A program made the translations under genes and the position numbers. This document shows positions 8,337 to 16,246 of a stretch of DNA of 30,633 bases, piece after piece. Under the pieces are notes generated by a model that was not told the DNA's origin, made no database searches, and saw nothing but the letters and a program-made list of their open reading frames with translations. The stretch comes from Rhizobiales bacterium UBA697 (GTDB lineage Bacteria > Pseudomonadota > Alphaproteobacteria > Rhizobiales > Ancalomicrobiaceae), in NCBI GenBank assembly GCA_002298965.1, contig DBMN01000255.1, positions 1 through 30,633 of the forward strand, read 5' to 3'. The stretch's first letter is position 1. Each line of letters begins with the position of its first letter.

Positions 8337-9779
8337 TCAGGGCGACTTGAAGAAGTCCCTGGTGTTGACGATCTCGCCGTCGGGCGAGCGCAGCACGAAG
8401 GTCAGGTCCTGCGAAACCGGCAGGGCGGCGCCCGCGGGGGCGGTGACGAGGACGCGCACCTCGCGCGTCTGGTCGGAATCGACGGGCAGCAGCAGCGCGC
8501 CGCCCTCCGTCTTCGCCGGCGACGAGGTCTCGAGCCGCGTGCCGGCCGGCATGCCGGCGATCGCGAGGGCGAGCTCGCGGCGCTCCGCCTTCTTGTTGAG
8601 GAGGCGGACGGTGAAGCCGTTGCGCACCGAGCCGTCGGAGTTCTGCACATATTGCGGGTTGCGATCGTGCAGGACGTTGAGGCCGATCGTCGCGCGGGTG
8701 CCGAGGCGCCAGGCCATCACCGACGCGACCACCGCGATCAGCACCACGTAGACCATGGTGCGGGCGCGGAAGAACTTGAAGACCGGGGCCTCGCCGCGCT
8801 CGCGGCGCTCGATGTTGATGTCGGTGTCGTAGCCGATCAGGCGGATGTCCTGACCGGTCTTGCGCATCACCGCGTCGCAGGCGTCGATGCACAGGCCGCA
8901 CTGGATGCAGCCCATCTGCAGGCCTTCGCGGATGTCGATGCCGGTCGGGCAGGCGGCGACGCACTGGCCGCAGTCGACGCAGTCGCCGGCCTTCTCGCCG
9001 GCCGCGCGCAGCTTCTTGTTGGCCTTGAGCGACCCGCGCGGCTCGCCGCGATCGACGCGGTAGGAGACGTTGAGCGCCCATTCGTCGGTCAGCGCCGCCT
9101 GGATGCGCGGCCAGGGGCACATGTAGAGGCAGACCTGCTCGCGGGTGAAGCCGGCCAGCAGATAGGTGGTCGAGGTCAGGATCGCCACCCAGACATAGGC
9201 GGTCATGTCCGCCTGCAGGGTGAAGAGCTCGACCAGCAGGGTGGGCGCGTCGGCGAAGTAGAGCACGAAGGCGCCGCCGGTCAGCATGGCGATGACGATC
9301 CACGTCAGGTGGGTCGCGGCCTTGCGCCAGATCTTGTCGAAGGTCCAGGGACCCCGATCGCGCTTCATCTGCTCGCGGCGTTCGCCCTGGAAGATGCGCT
9401 CGACCGCGAAGTAGAGGTCGGTCCACACCGTCTGCGGGCAGAGGTAGCCGCACCAGATGCGGCCGGCCAGCGCGTTCATCAGGAACAGCACGAAGGCGGC
9501 GATGATCATCAGGCCGGTGACGTAGTAGACTTCCTGCGGCCAGATCTCGACGAAGAAGAAGTAGAACCGCCGGCCGGGAAGGTCGAGCAGGATCGCCTGG
9601 TCCGGCTGGCCGGGCGCACGCGTCCAGCGCAGGAACGGCAGCAGATAGTAGATCGCCATGCCGACCACGAGGATCGCCCACTTCAGGCGGCGGAACGTGC
9701 CCGACACCGTCGCGGGATAGATCTTCTTCTGGTCCTCGTAGAGGCTGGCGCCGGCATCGGCACCGCTATCGACACTCAT
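8337..9779 (-). CDS. ccoG: cytochrome c oxidase accessory protein CcoG/FixG
   Basis: 480-residue polytopic membrane protein with a cytoplasmic ferredoxin-like domain, implicated in redox handling of copper for cbb3 assembly. Early helices begin near residue 34. RIWCGYLCPQTVWTDLYF and LYMCPWPRIQAALTDEWA are characteristic of the family. The double 4Fe-4S region near residues 263-295 reads CVDCGQCVAACPTGIDI then GCIQCGLCIDACD. After a further helix, an immunoglobulin-like C-terminal domain follows. I start at ATG 9779 (MSVDSGADAG), 8 nt after AAGGA; the longer frame adds 21 residues without support. First gene of the accessory operon, separated from ccoP by a terminator. Confidence 0.95.
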   Translation of the reverse strand: MSVDSGADAGASLYEDQKKIYPATVSGTFRRLKWAILVVGMAIYYLLPFLRWTRAPGQPDQAILLDLPGRRFYFFFVEIWPQEVYYVTGLMIIAAFVLFLMNALAGRIWCGYLCPQTVWTDLYFAVERIFQGERREQMKRDRGPWTFDKIWRKAATHLTWIVIAMLTGGAFVLYFADAPTLLVELFTLQADMTAYVWVAILTSTTYLLAGFTREQVCLYMCPWPRIQAALTDEWALNVSYRVDRGEPRGSLKANKKLRAAGEKAGDCVDCGQCVAACPTGIDIREGLQMGCIQCGLCIDACDAVMRKTGQDIRLIGYDTDINIERRERGEAPVFKFFRARTMVYVVLIAVVASVMAWRLGTRATIGLNVLHDRNPQYVQNSDGSVRNGFTVRLLNKKAERRELALAIAGMPAGTRLETSSPAKTEGGALLLPVDSDQTREVRVLVTAPAGAALPVSQDLTFVLRSPDGEIVNTRDFFKSP

Positions 9780-9882
9780 CGCATTCCGTCCTTGCGTCGA
9801 GGCCCGCGACAGATCCGGCGGATCGATCGGCCGACCGCGCACGTCCTAGGTCCGTGCGGGCGTCGGGGCAAGCCCGATCCGG

Positions 9883-9896
9883 CTGTCCGGGATCAA
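9883..9896 (-). promoter_or_regulatory. degenerate FixK/FNR box candidate before ccoG
   Basis: CTGTC-CGGG-ATCAA on the plus strand matches 8 of 10 positions of the TTGAC-N4-ATCAA dyad, with one perfect half site. Its centre is 110 bp upstream of the ccoG ATG. FixK usually drives fixGHIS, so a site is expected here, but I see no convincing -10 element at the matching distance. Confidence 0.35.
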
Positions 9897-9964
9897 ATGG
9901 AAGAGAGATCGGTCGCAGCAATCCCCTCAGAATGCAGACGACCCATCCGGGCGTATCGGCGCCC

Positions 9965-10000
9965 AAAAAAGAAAGGGAGGCGGTTGCCCGCCTCCCTTTC
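9965..10000 (-). terminator. intrinsic terminator of the ccoNOQP operon
   Basis: GAAAGGGAGGCGG (9971-9983) pairs perfectly over 13 bp with CCGCCTCCCTTTC (9988-10000) around a 4-nt loop. On the minus strand the stem is followed by TTTTTT. It lies 18 bp after the ccoP stop codon and separates the structural operon from ccoG-fixH-fixI-ccoS. Confidence 0.93.
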
Positions 10001-10017
10001 GAGAGACCCTCATCGGA

Positions 10018-10878
10018 TCACTTGCCGCCGCCCAGCGAGTGGACGTAGACGGCCAGGGACTTGATGGTGATCGGGTCGAGACGACCTTCCCACGCCGGCA
10101 TGACGCCGTGCTTGGGCTCGGTGATCTGCGCCACGACCTTGTCGATGCCGGCGCCGTAGAGCCAGATCTTGTCGGTCAGGTTCGGCGCGCCCATCTCCTG
10201 GTTGCCCTTGGCGTTGTCGCCATGGCAGGAGGCGCAGTTGTCGGCGAAGAGCTTCTTGCCGCTGTCGGTGCCCTTCACGGAAGAGTCGGAGAGAGAGACG
10301 ACGTAGGCAGCCACGTCGGCGATCTCTTCCTTCTTCAGGATGGCGTCCTTGCCGAAGGCGGGCATGATCTGGTCACGCGCCTTGGCATGGCCCGAACGGA
10401 TGCCGAACTGGAGGGTCTGGTAGATGTCGGCGAGCTTGCCGCCCCAGATCCAGTCGTCGTCCTGCAGGTTCGGATAGCCCGGACCGCCCGTCGCACCCGA
10501 GCCGTGGCACGGAGCGCAGTTGTCGCCGAAGGCCGCCTTGCCGTTCGCCATGGCGAACTCGAGGTAGGCCGGCGTCGACTTGATCTTCTCGAGCGGCGCC
10601 TCGGCGAGACCGACCGCGTCGGCGACGCGCTTGGTCTTGCCGGCTTCGTAGTCGGCGATCGCCGTGGCGCGCATCTGCGCACCGACGAGGCCCTTGGTGT
10701 AGTCCGAGACGAGCGGCCACGACGGGTACACGACCCAGTAGCCGATCGACCAGACGATCGTCGCGTAGAACACCCAGAGCCACCACTTCGGCAGCGGAGT
10801 GTTCAGTTCCTTCAGACCGTCCCATTCGTGACCAGTCGTCGACTGGCCCGACAGTTGGTCGAGTTCCTGTTTTGCCAT
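10018..10878 (-). CDS. ccoP: cbb3 oxidase dihaem subunit CcoP/FixP
   Basis: 286-residue membrane-anchored dihaem cytochrome c subunit of the cbb3 oxidase, passing electrons toward the CcoN/CcoO core in the periplasm. The N-terminal segment HEWDGLKELNTPLPKWWLW is the signature of the FixP N-terminal domain. A transmembrane helix at about 32-53 follows. The two haem c sites are CAPCH at residues 121-125 and CASCH at 215-219. Downstream methionines in PAFGKD and GVMPAW contexts are candidate axial ligands. Length is typical. It begins 3 bp after the ccoQ stop codon, so translation is probably coupled. Confidence 0.97.
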   Translation of the reverse strand: MAKQELDQLSGQSTTGHEWDGLKELNTPLPKWWLWVFYATIVWSIGYWVVYPSWPLVSDYTKGLVGAQMRATAIADYEAGKTKRVADAVGLAEAPLEKIKSTPAYLEFAMANGKAAFGDNCAPCHGSGATGGPGYPNLQDDDWIWGGKLADIYQTLQFGIRSGHAKARDQIMPAFGKDAILKKEEIADVAAYVVSLSDSSVKGTDSGKKLFADNCASCHGDNAKGNQEMGAPNLTDKIWLYGAGIDKVVAQITEPKHGVMPAWEGRLDPITIKSLAVYVHSLGGGK

Positions 10879-10881
10879 GGA

Positions 10882-11031
10882 TCAATCCTCCCGCAGGGGG
10901 ATGTGCGAGGCGTCGTCGAAGGACCGCTTGTTGGACGGCCACAGAGCGTAGACGAGCGCCCCCGCGAAGATGACGAAGAAGTAGACCAGACCCCAAGTCT
11001 GAGCGAATTTGGCCAGAGATTCGTATGTCAT
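10882..11031 (-). CDS. ccoQ: cbb3 oxidase small subunit CcoQ/FixQ
   Basis: 49-residue single-helix membrane protein of the cbb3 oxidase complex, thought to stabilise the assembled enzyme. The sequence starts MTYESLAKFAQTWGLVYFF. The helix spans about residues 12-31, and the end of the helix and the start of the tail read YALWPSNKRSFDDASHIPL, a classic FixQ tail. It lies 16 bp after ccoO and 3 bp before ccoP. A longer in-frame extension to 11166 overlaps ccoO and is rejected because the family begins at this ATG. Confidence 0.95.
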   Translation of the reverse strand: MTYESLAKFAQTWGLVYFFVIFAGALVYALWPSNKRSFDDASHIPLRED

Positions 11032-11047
11032 CAGACAAACGCCTCCA

Positions 11048-11776
11048 TCAGCGCAGGTTCGCCTTGTCGTCGTACTTGGAGAAGTCCACCAGGGTGCCGA
11101 GCATCTGGAGGTAGGCGACGACCGCGTCCATCTCGGTGACCTTGGCGGGGTTGCCGTCGAAGTCACGCGACTTGGCCGAGGCGCCGTACCGCTTCGCGAC
11201 CGTCGAGTCGTCGGCAGTCGCCTGAGCGACCACGTCCTTGGCGACGTTGGCGATCTGGTCCTCGGTGTAGGGCACGCCGACGAGGGCGTGGGTCTTCACC
11301 ATGGAGTCCAGGTGCTTGGTATCGAGCTCGTTCTTCGCCAGATGCGGGTAGCCGGGCATGATGCTGTCCGGAACCACCGCACGCGGGTTGATCAGGTGTT
11401 CGACCTGCCACTTGTCGGAATACTTGTTGCCGACGCGAGCCAGATCGGGACCCGTGCGCTTGGACGACCACTGGAAGGGATGGTCGTACATGGACTCGGC
11501 CGCGAGGCTGAAGTGGCCATAGCGTTCGATCTCGTCGCGCATCGGACGGATCATCTGGCTGTGGCAGTTGTAGCAGCCTTCACGGATGTAGATGTTGCGT
11601 CCGGCCAGTTCGAGCGGGGTGTAGGGACGCATGCCCTCCACCTTCTCGATCGTGCTCTTCAGATAGAAGAGGGGCACGATTTCGACCAGACCACCGATCG
11701 CGACGGCGATCAGGATGCCCACGAGCAGAACGATCGAGTTCTTCTCGAAAATGGCGTGCTTTTCGATCAGCGACAT
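11048..11776 (-). CDS. ccoO: cbb3 oxidase monohaem subunit CcoO/FixO
   Basis: 242-residue membrane-bound monohaem cytochrome c subunit of cbb3 oxidase. One transmembrane helix occupies about residues 14-40. The haem c site is CYNCH at residues 68-72, within REGCYNCHSQMIRPMRDE, a strongly conserved stretch. Other family signatures are YDHPFQWSSKRTGPDLAR, IMPGYPHL and the C-terminal DAVVAYLQMLGTLVDFSKY. It starts 12 bp after ccoN in the order N-O-Q-P. Confidence 0.97.
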   Translation of the reverse strand: MSLIEKHAIFEKNSIVLLVGILIAVAIGGLVEIVPLFYLKSTIEKVEGMRPYTPLELAGRNIYIREGCYNCHSQMIRPMRDEIERYGHFSLAAESMYDHPFQWSSKRTGPDLARVGNKYSDKWQVEHLINPRAVVPDSIMPGYPHLAKNELDTKHLDSMVKTHALVGVPYTEDQIANVAKDVVAQATADDSTVAKRYGASAKSRDFDGNPAKVTEMDAVVAYLQMLGTLVDFSKYDDKANLR

Positions 11777-11788
11777 GGATCGTTCTCC

Positions 11789-13444
11789 TCACTCGGCCGG
11801 AGCCGGGACCGGGGTGGCAGCGGTGGCGCCTTCGGCGTCCTCGCCGGCAACGACGGTCATCCAGAGGTTGTAGACCATGATCAGCGCGCCGACGACGAAC
11901 AGGAGGCCGCCGGTGGCACGGATCACATAGTAGGGGTGCATCGCCGCCACGGTCTCGATGAACGAGTATTCGAGGAAGCCGAGCTTGTCGTAGGCACGCC
12001 ACATCAGACCCTGCATGATGCCGGACACCCACATGGCGCAGATGTAGAGCACGATGCCGATCGTCGCGGTCCAGAAGTGCCACGAGACGAGCTTGAGAGA
12101 ATACACACCCTTCTTGTTCCACAGCCACGGGAAGAGGCAGTAGAGCGCACCGAAGGACACGAAGCCGACCCAGCCGAGAGCGCCGGAGTGGACGTGACCG
12201 ACGGTCCAGTCGGTGTAGTGCGAGAGGCCGTTGACGGCCTTCACCGACATGAGCGGACCTTCGAAGGTCGACATGCCGTAGAAGGCGACCGACACGACGA
12301 GCATGCGGAGCACCGGGTCGGTGCGCAGCTTGTCCCAGGCGCCGGAGAGCGTCATCAGACCGTTGATCATGCCACCCCACGACGGCATCCACAGGATGAC
12401 CGAGAAGGTCATGCCGAGGGTCGAGGCCCATTCGGGCAGAGCCGTGTAGTGCAGGTGATGCGGGCCGGCCCAGATGTAGGTGAAGATCAGCGCCCAGAAG
12501 TGGACGATCGAGAGCCGGTACGAATAGACCGGACGCTCGGCGCGCTTCGGGACGAAGTAGTACATGATGGCGAGGAACGCGGCGGTCAGGAAGAAGCCGA
12601 CGGCGTTGTGACCGTACCACCACTGGACCATGGCATTCTGGACGCCCGAGAAGGCCTGCACAGAATGGTAGGAGAAGGGCGAGACCGGAACACGGACGTT
12701 GTTGCCGAGGTGCAGCATGGCCACGGTGACGATGAACGCCAGCGTGAACCAGTTGGCCACGTAGATATGGGGCTCCTTACGCTTCCACAGGGTGATGAGG
12801 AAGGTGAAGAGATAGACCACCCACACGACGGTCAGCCACAGGTCGGCGTACCACTCGGGTTCGGCATATTCCTGGCCCTGGGTGATGCCCAGCAGGTAGC
12901 CCGTGCCGGCGATCACGATGAAGGCGTTGTAGCCCAGCACCACGAACCACGGCGTCACGATGCCCGGCAGACGCGCCTGGCAGGTGCGCTGCACCACGTA
13001 GAGCGACGTCGCCAGCAGCACGTTGCCGCCGAAGGCGAAGATGACCGCCGAGGTGTGCAGCGGACGGAGACGGCCGAACGCGATCCACTGGAGATCGAGG
13101 TTCAGCATCGGGAACGCGAGCTGCGAAGCCGCGATCACGCCGACCAGGAAGCCGGCCACGCCCCAGAACATCGCGGCAATCGACGCGAACTTGACCGGGC
13201 CGTAGTTGTAGTTGGGCTTGCCGTCGATTTCCTGCGCCGGATTGCCGACGCGGGACTGGTAGCCCTTGAGGATGAGGAACACGCCGAGCGCCGCGAAGAT
13301 CGCGCCGACGATCGCGTGAAACGCGAATTGCGGTTCCCAAGCCTTGCCTGCGAGAATCACGCAGACGACGGCGAGAAGCGCGAGGACGATCGAATAAGCG
13401 ATCTCCTCGAGCGTGAATGCCTTTGTCTCGACTGGTCGAGCCAT
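11789..13444 (-). CDS. ccoN: cbb3 oxidase catalytic subunit I CcoN/FixN
   Basis: 551-residue polytopic inner-membrane subunit carrying haem b, haem b3 and CuB, where oxygen is reduced to water with very high affinity. Recognisable conserved parts include FGGNVLLATSLYVVQRTCQA, WWYGHNAVGFFLTAAFLAI (a metal-ligand histidine and active-site region), IWAGPHHLHYTALPEW (the CuB histidine pair), and SHYTDWTVGHVHSGALGW (haem ligand histidines). First gene of the operon; ATG 13444 is preceded by GGGGCGA. Expected to be switched on under low oxygen by FixK through the box at 13660-13673. Confidence 0.97.
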   Translation of the reverse strand: MARPVETKAFTLEEIAYSIVLALLAVVCVILAGKAWEPQFAFHAIVGAIFAALGVFLILKGYQSRVGNPAQEIDGKPNYNYGPVKFASIAAMFWGVAGFLVGVIAASQLAFPMLNLDLQWIAFGRLRPLHTSAVIFAFGGNVLLATSLYVVQRTCQARLPGIVTPWFVVLGYNAFIVIAGTGYLLGITQGQEYAEPEWYADLWLTVVWVVYLFTFLITLWKRKEPHIYVANWFTLAFIVTVAMLHLGNNVRVPVSPFSYHSVQAFSGVQNAMVQWWYGHNAVGFFLTAAFLAIMYYFVPKRAERPVYSYRLSIVHFWALIFTYIWAGPHHLHYTALPEWASTLGMTFSVILWMPSWGGMINGLMTLSGAWDKLRTDPVLRMLVVSVAFYGMSTFEGPLMSVKAVNGLSHYTDWTVGHVHSGALGWVGFVSFGALYCLFPWLWNKKGVYSLKLVSWHFWTATIGIVLYICAMWVSGIMQGLMWRAYDKLGFLEYSFIETVAAMHPYYVIRATGGLLFVVGALIMVYNLWMTVVAGEDAEGATAATPVPAPAE

Positions 13445-13659
13445 CGTTCGCCCCGTTTCTTTATAGTCGATACGCCCCCGGACGGCTCGCCTCGCCCTTC
13501 CCGCTCGCGAAAGCCCTTCGCATGCAGGAACCGCGAGACGCCCGTCCGCCTCTTTCCTCGTCGATCCGACGACGTCCGCCGAGTTTCCCCCCCGGCGAGC
13601 GGCGTCGGAGCGCCGATCGGGTATCGGTCCGACCCTAAGGCCGACCGTCTCCCGCCACT

Positions 13660-13673
13660 TTGATTCAGGTCAA
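13660..13673 (-). promoter_or_regulatory. FixK/FNR box upstream of ccoN
   Basis: TTGAT-TCAG-GTCAA is a 10-of-10 match to the TTGAT/C-N4-A/GTCAA dyad. Its centre is about 222 bp upstream of the ccoN ATG. If it acts as a class II site, with centre about 41.5 bp before the transcript start, the ccoNOQP mRNA would begin near 13625 with a leader of about 180 nt. Confidence 0.85.
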
Positions 13674-14174
13674 CGGACCCGAACCGGTTCGGTAGACGTT
13701 CGACCCAGCTGGAGCGGACGCGGGGCGGAGAATAACCGCGCAGGCGCCCCATCAGCAGCCGGTCGAAATACCTACAGCCGAATGTCCAACTCCTTAGACC
13801 CACAGGGTTACCCCGGCAATCGGCAATGCGTTGGATCAAGCGCGACACCCTGCCGCCGTCGTCTGGAATCCTACGGTTTTCAAAGTGTTCCGGGCGGCGT
13901 AGAGTGGCGCCTTCGATCGACGATCGAAACCCGTGACGGCCCGTGACGCGCAAGATGCTCGGCCTCTTGCTCGAACGAGGTGGGTTTCGCGCCGAGACGG
14001 AGAGAATCGGAGGGGTGAGGCGCAGCGGCCGTGTCGGCGGCGTGCGCATTGGTCGCGCCGACCGGAAGAGGTGCCGCGCACCGAACCCGGCGCCCGGTCC
14101 CGGCATCGGATCCCTTCTTCGGACAACACGACCGCCCGCGGCGTCGGGGGCGATCGGCTCGCACGGTCGCCCAT

Positions 14175-14188
14175 TTGATCGGGGTCAA
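14175..14188 (+). promoter_or_regulatory. FixK/FNR box directly upstream of hemN
   Basis: TTGAT-CGGG-GTCAA matches the dyad at all ten defined positions. It ends only 23 bp before ATG 14212 and 35 bp before ATG 14224 of hemN. hemN is a regular FixK/FNR target in this group, but the closeness to the start codon is unusual for an activator site. Confidence 0.85.
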
Positions 14189-14211
14189 GGCCGGCGAGGA
14201 GGGATGACGCC

Positions 14212-15576
14212 ATGGTGAGCCGCATGTCCCAGACCATCGAACTCAAATACGCCACGCGCAGCGTGCCCCGCTACACGAGCTATCCGACGGCGCCGCACTT
14301 CGGCGACGGCGTGGACGGGGCGACGCTGGCCACCTGGCTCGCCGCCCTGCCGGACGATCGGCCGTTGTCGATCTATCTGCACGTGCCCTACTGCCGGGCG
14401 ATCTGCCACTACTGCGGCTGTCACACCAAGGCGGCGCTGCGCGACGATCCGGTGATCGACTATGCGCAGGGCCTGGTCCAGGAGATCGGCCTCGTCGCCG
14501 CGGCGATCGGCCGGCGCCTGCCGGTCGGCCACATCCACTGGGGCGGCGGCACGCCGAGCCTGCTGCCGGTCGATTCGTTCCGCGCCGTGGTGGCGAAGCT
14601 GAACGAGTCGTTCGACATCCTGCCGACCGCCGAGCACGCGATGGAGCTCGATCCGCGCACCGTGACGAAGACGCTCGCCGCGGCGTTGGCGGAGGCCGGC
14701 ATCACCCGCGCCAGCCTCGGCGTGCAGGACTTCGACGCCACGGTGCAGAAGGCGATCGGCCGCATCCAGCCGATCGAGACCGTCACCGCGGCGGTCGAGG
14801 CGCTGCGCGGCGCCGGCATCGCGGCGATCAACTTCGACCTGATGTACGGCCTGCCGCACCAGAGCGCCGAGACGATCCGCAACACGGTCGCCCTCGCCCA
14901 CGGCTTCGGCCCGTCGCGCATCGCGCTCTTCGGCTATGCCCACGTGCCGTGGTTCAAGAAGCATCAGCGCCTCATCGACGAGGCGGCGCTGCCGGGTGCG
15001 GGCGAGCGCATCGCGCTGGAGCGCACCGCGCGGTCGATCCTCGCCGAGTACGGCTACGAGGCGATCGGTCTCGACCACTTCGCGCTGCCCGACGACGAGA
15101 TGGCGGTTGCGGCGAAGAACGGCGATCTCCATCGCAACTTCCAGGGCTACACCACCGACGCCTGCGACACGCTGATCGGCATCGGCACCTCGTCGATCGG
15201 TCAGAGCCATGGCGGCTTCGCCCAGAACGATCCCGACATCGGCCGCTGGCGCAAGGCGGTCGAGGCGGGACGGCTGCCGGTCTCCAAGGGCAAGGCGCTC
15301 GACGACGACGACCGGCTCCGGGCGGCGATCATCGAGCGGGTGATGTGCGACTATGCCGTCGATCTCGACGCGGTCTGCGCCGCCCACGGCGTCACGGTCG
15401 ACGCGGTCGCCGATGCCTTCGAACGGCTCGCCGAACCGATCGCCGACGGGCTCGCCACGCTGGAGGGCCACCGCCTGACGGTGACCGAGCTCGGCCGGCC
15501 GCTGGTGCGCATCGTCGCGAGCGCCTTCGACGTCTATCTCGCACGCGCCGCCGCCCGCCATTCCGTGGCGGTGTGA
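14212..15576 (+). CDS. hemN: oxygen-independent coproporphyrinogen III oxidase
   Basis: 454-residue radical SAM enzyme converting coproporphyrinogen III to protoporphyrinogen IX without oxygen, supplying haem for the oxidase encoded next door. The iron-sulfur/SAM motif is CRAICHYCGC (Cys61, Cys65, Cys68, then Cys70). Upstream is the hallmark VPRYTSYPTAPHF, and downstream HWGGGTPSLLP and FDLMYGLPHQ. Length and the PRYTSYPT motif mark true HemN rather than the shorter HemW. ATG 14212 has AGGAGG 9 nt upstream; ATG 14224 (MSQTIELKYA) fits family N termini better and is the alternative. A FixK box lies just upstream, so low-oxygen control is expected. Confidence 0.95.
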   Translation: MVSRMSQTIELKYATRSVPRYTSYPTAPHFGDGVDGATLATWLAALPDDRPLSIYLHVPYCRAICHYCGCHTKAALRDDPVIDYAQGLVQEIGLVAAAIGRRLPVGHIHWGGGTPSLLPVDSFRAVVAKLNESFDILPTAEHAMELDPRTVTKTLAAALAEAGITRASLGVQDFDATVQKAIGRIQPIETVTAAVEALRGAGIAAINFDLMYGLPHQSAETIRNTVALAHGFGPSRIALFGYAHVPWFKKHQRLIDEAALPGAGERIALERTARSILAEYGYEAIGLDHFALPDDEMAVAAKNGDLHRNFQGYTTDACDTLIGIGTSSIGQSHGGFAQNDPDIGRWRKAVEAGRLPVSKGKALDDDDRLRAAIIERVMCDYAVDLDAVCAAHGVTVDAVADAFERLAEPIADGLATLEGHRLTVTELGRPLVRIVASAFDVYLARAAARHSVAV

Positions 15577-15600
15577 GCGAGAGACCCGCGACACGCGATC

Positions 15601-15634
15601 CGGCCGGCCCGTCCTCGACGCGGCCGGCCGTTTT
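15601..15634 (+). terminator. intrinsic terminator of hemN
   Basis: CGGCCGGCC (15601-15609) pairs with GGCCGGCCG (15622-15630), extended by CGT/ACG with one bulge, and is followed by TTTT. It lies 25 bp after the hemN stop codon and just before the convergent end of ybaK. Confidence 0.85.
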
Positions 15635-15645
15635 CGTATCCGGCC

Positions 15646-16122
15646 TCAGTCCACCGCGATCGCCGCCACCGTGGCACCGAGGACGGCGACCAGATCGGCC
15701 GGGGCGATGCGGATCTCGAGGCCGCGACGGCCGCCGGAGACGTGGACCAGATCGGGCAGGAGCAGCGCCTCGTCGACCACCACCGGCAGCGGCCGCTTGG
15801 TGCCGAAGGGCGAGATGCCGCCGAGCACGTAGCCGGTGAGGCGCTGGGCATCCGCCTTGTCGCCCATCTCGGCGCGCTTCCACCCCAGAGCCTTCGCCGC
15901 CAGCGGCAGGCCGAGCTTGCGGGCGACCGGGACCAGAGCCAACGCGTGCGCCTTGGCGCCGTCGGTCGTCACCAGCGTCTTGAAGACCGAGTCCGGATCG
16001 AGCCCGAGCTTCTCCGCCGCCTCGAGGCCATAGGCTTCGGCGCGCGGGTCGTGGGCATATTCGAGGAGGTCGAAGGCGATCGTCTTCGTCTTCAGGAAGG
16101 TGGTGGCGGGGGTGGCGGCCAC
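15646..16122 (-). CDS. ybaK: Cys-tRNA(Pro) deacylase YbaK
   Basis: 158-residue trans-editing protein that hydrolyses cysteine mischarged onto tRNA-Pro in the cytoplasm. The N terminus MAATPATTFLKTK, the catalytic-lysine region DSVFKTLVTTDG (Lys48), LGWKRAEMGDKADAQRLTGY and GGISPFGTKRPLPVVVDE are typical of YbaK rather than ProX. I choose the GTG at 16122: GGGAG lies 7 nt upstream and the length then matches the family. An ATG at 16155 would add 11 residues (MPPSIQPGSRL) with a poor ribosome binding site. It is convergent with hemN and follows the fixK terminator, so it probably has its own promoter; it looks unrelated to the oxygen circuit. Confidence 0.9.
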   Translation of the reverse strand: MAATPATTFLKTKTIAFDLLEYAHDPRAEAYGLEAAEKLGLDPDSVFKTLVTTDGAKAHALALVPVARKLGLPLAAKALGWKRAEMGDKADAQRLTGYVLGGISPFGTKRPLPVVVDEALLLPDLVHVSGGRRGLEIRIAPADLVAVLGATVAAIAVD

Positions 16123-16177
16123 GAGTCGGCTCCCGGGTTGGATCGATGGCGGCAACCTATCGCCGTCGGCCGCAATG

Positions 16178-16204
16178 AAAAAGGCCCGCCGTCACCGGCG
16201 GGCC
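16178..16204 (-). terminator. intrinsic terminator of fixK
   Basis: GGCCCGCCG (16183-16191) and CGGCGGGCC (16196-16204) form a perfect 9-bp stem with a 4-nt loop. On the minus strand TTTTT follows. It sits 42 bp after the fixK stop codon. Confidence 0.92.
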
Positions 16205-16246
16205 GAGTCGGGTCTCGGGAGAGACCCCATGAAGGCTGGAGCTGCG

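Larger units (their letters stand above)
13445..14211. other. divergent ccoN/hemN control region
   Basis: 767 bp separate the divergent ccoN and hemN start codons, unusually long for this compact window. No open frame here resembles a protein. It holds two FixK/FNR dyads (13660-13673 and 14175-14188) and a 17-bp perfect palindrome TTCGATCG-A-CGATCGAA at 13912-13928. The direct repeat CCGTGACG occurs near 13931-13945. The segment 13675-14170 has no identified role and could carry an unrecognised small RNA or further promoter. Confidence 0.6.

Noticed and set aside
11009..13663. 884-codon open frame on the plus strand across ccoO and ccoN
   Set aside because: Antisense shadow of the cco genes with His/Asp/Glu-rich low-complexity content; ccoN and ccoO on the minus strand are unmistakable.
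13912..13928. Palindrome TTCGATCG-A-CGATCGAA in the ccoN/hemN region as an operator
   Set aside because: CGATCG-type words are frequent by chance in this DNA, and a similar CGATCGATCG occurs near 21030; nothing ties it to a promoter.
13836..14255. Small open frames on both strands between ccoN and hemN
   Set aside because: Arg/Ser/Pro-rich translations, no ribosome binding sites of note and they cross the FixK box; no evidence of coding.
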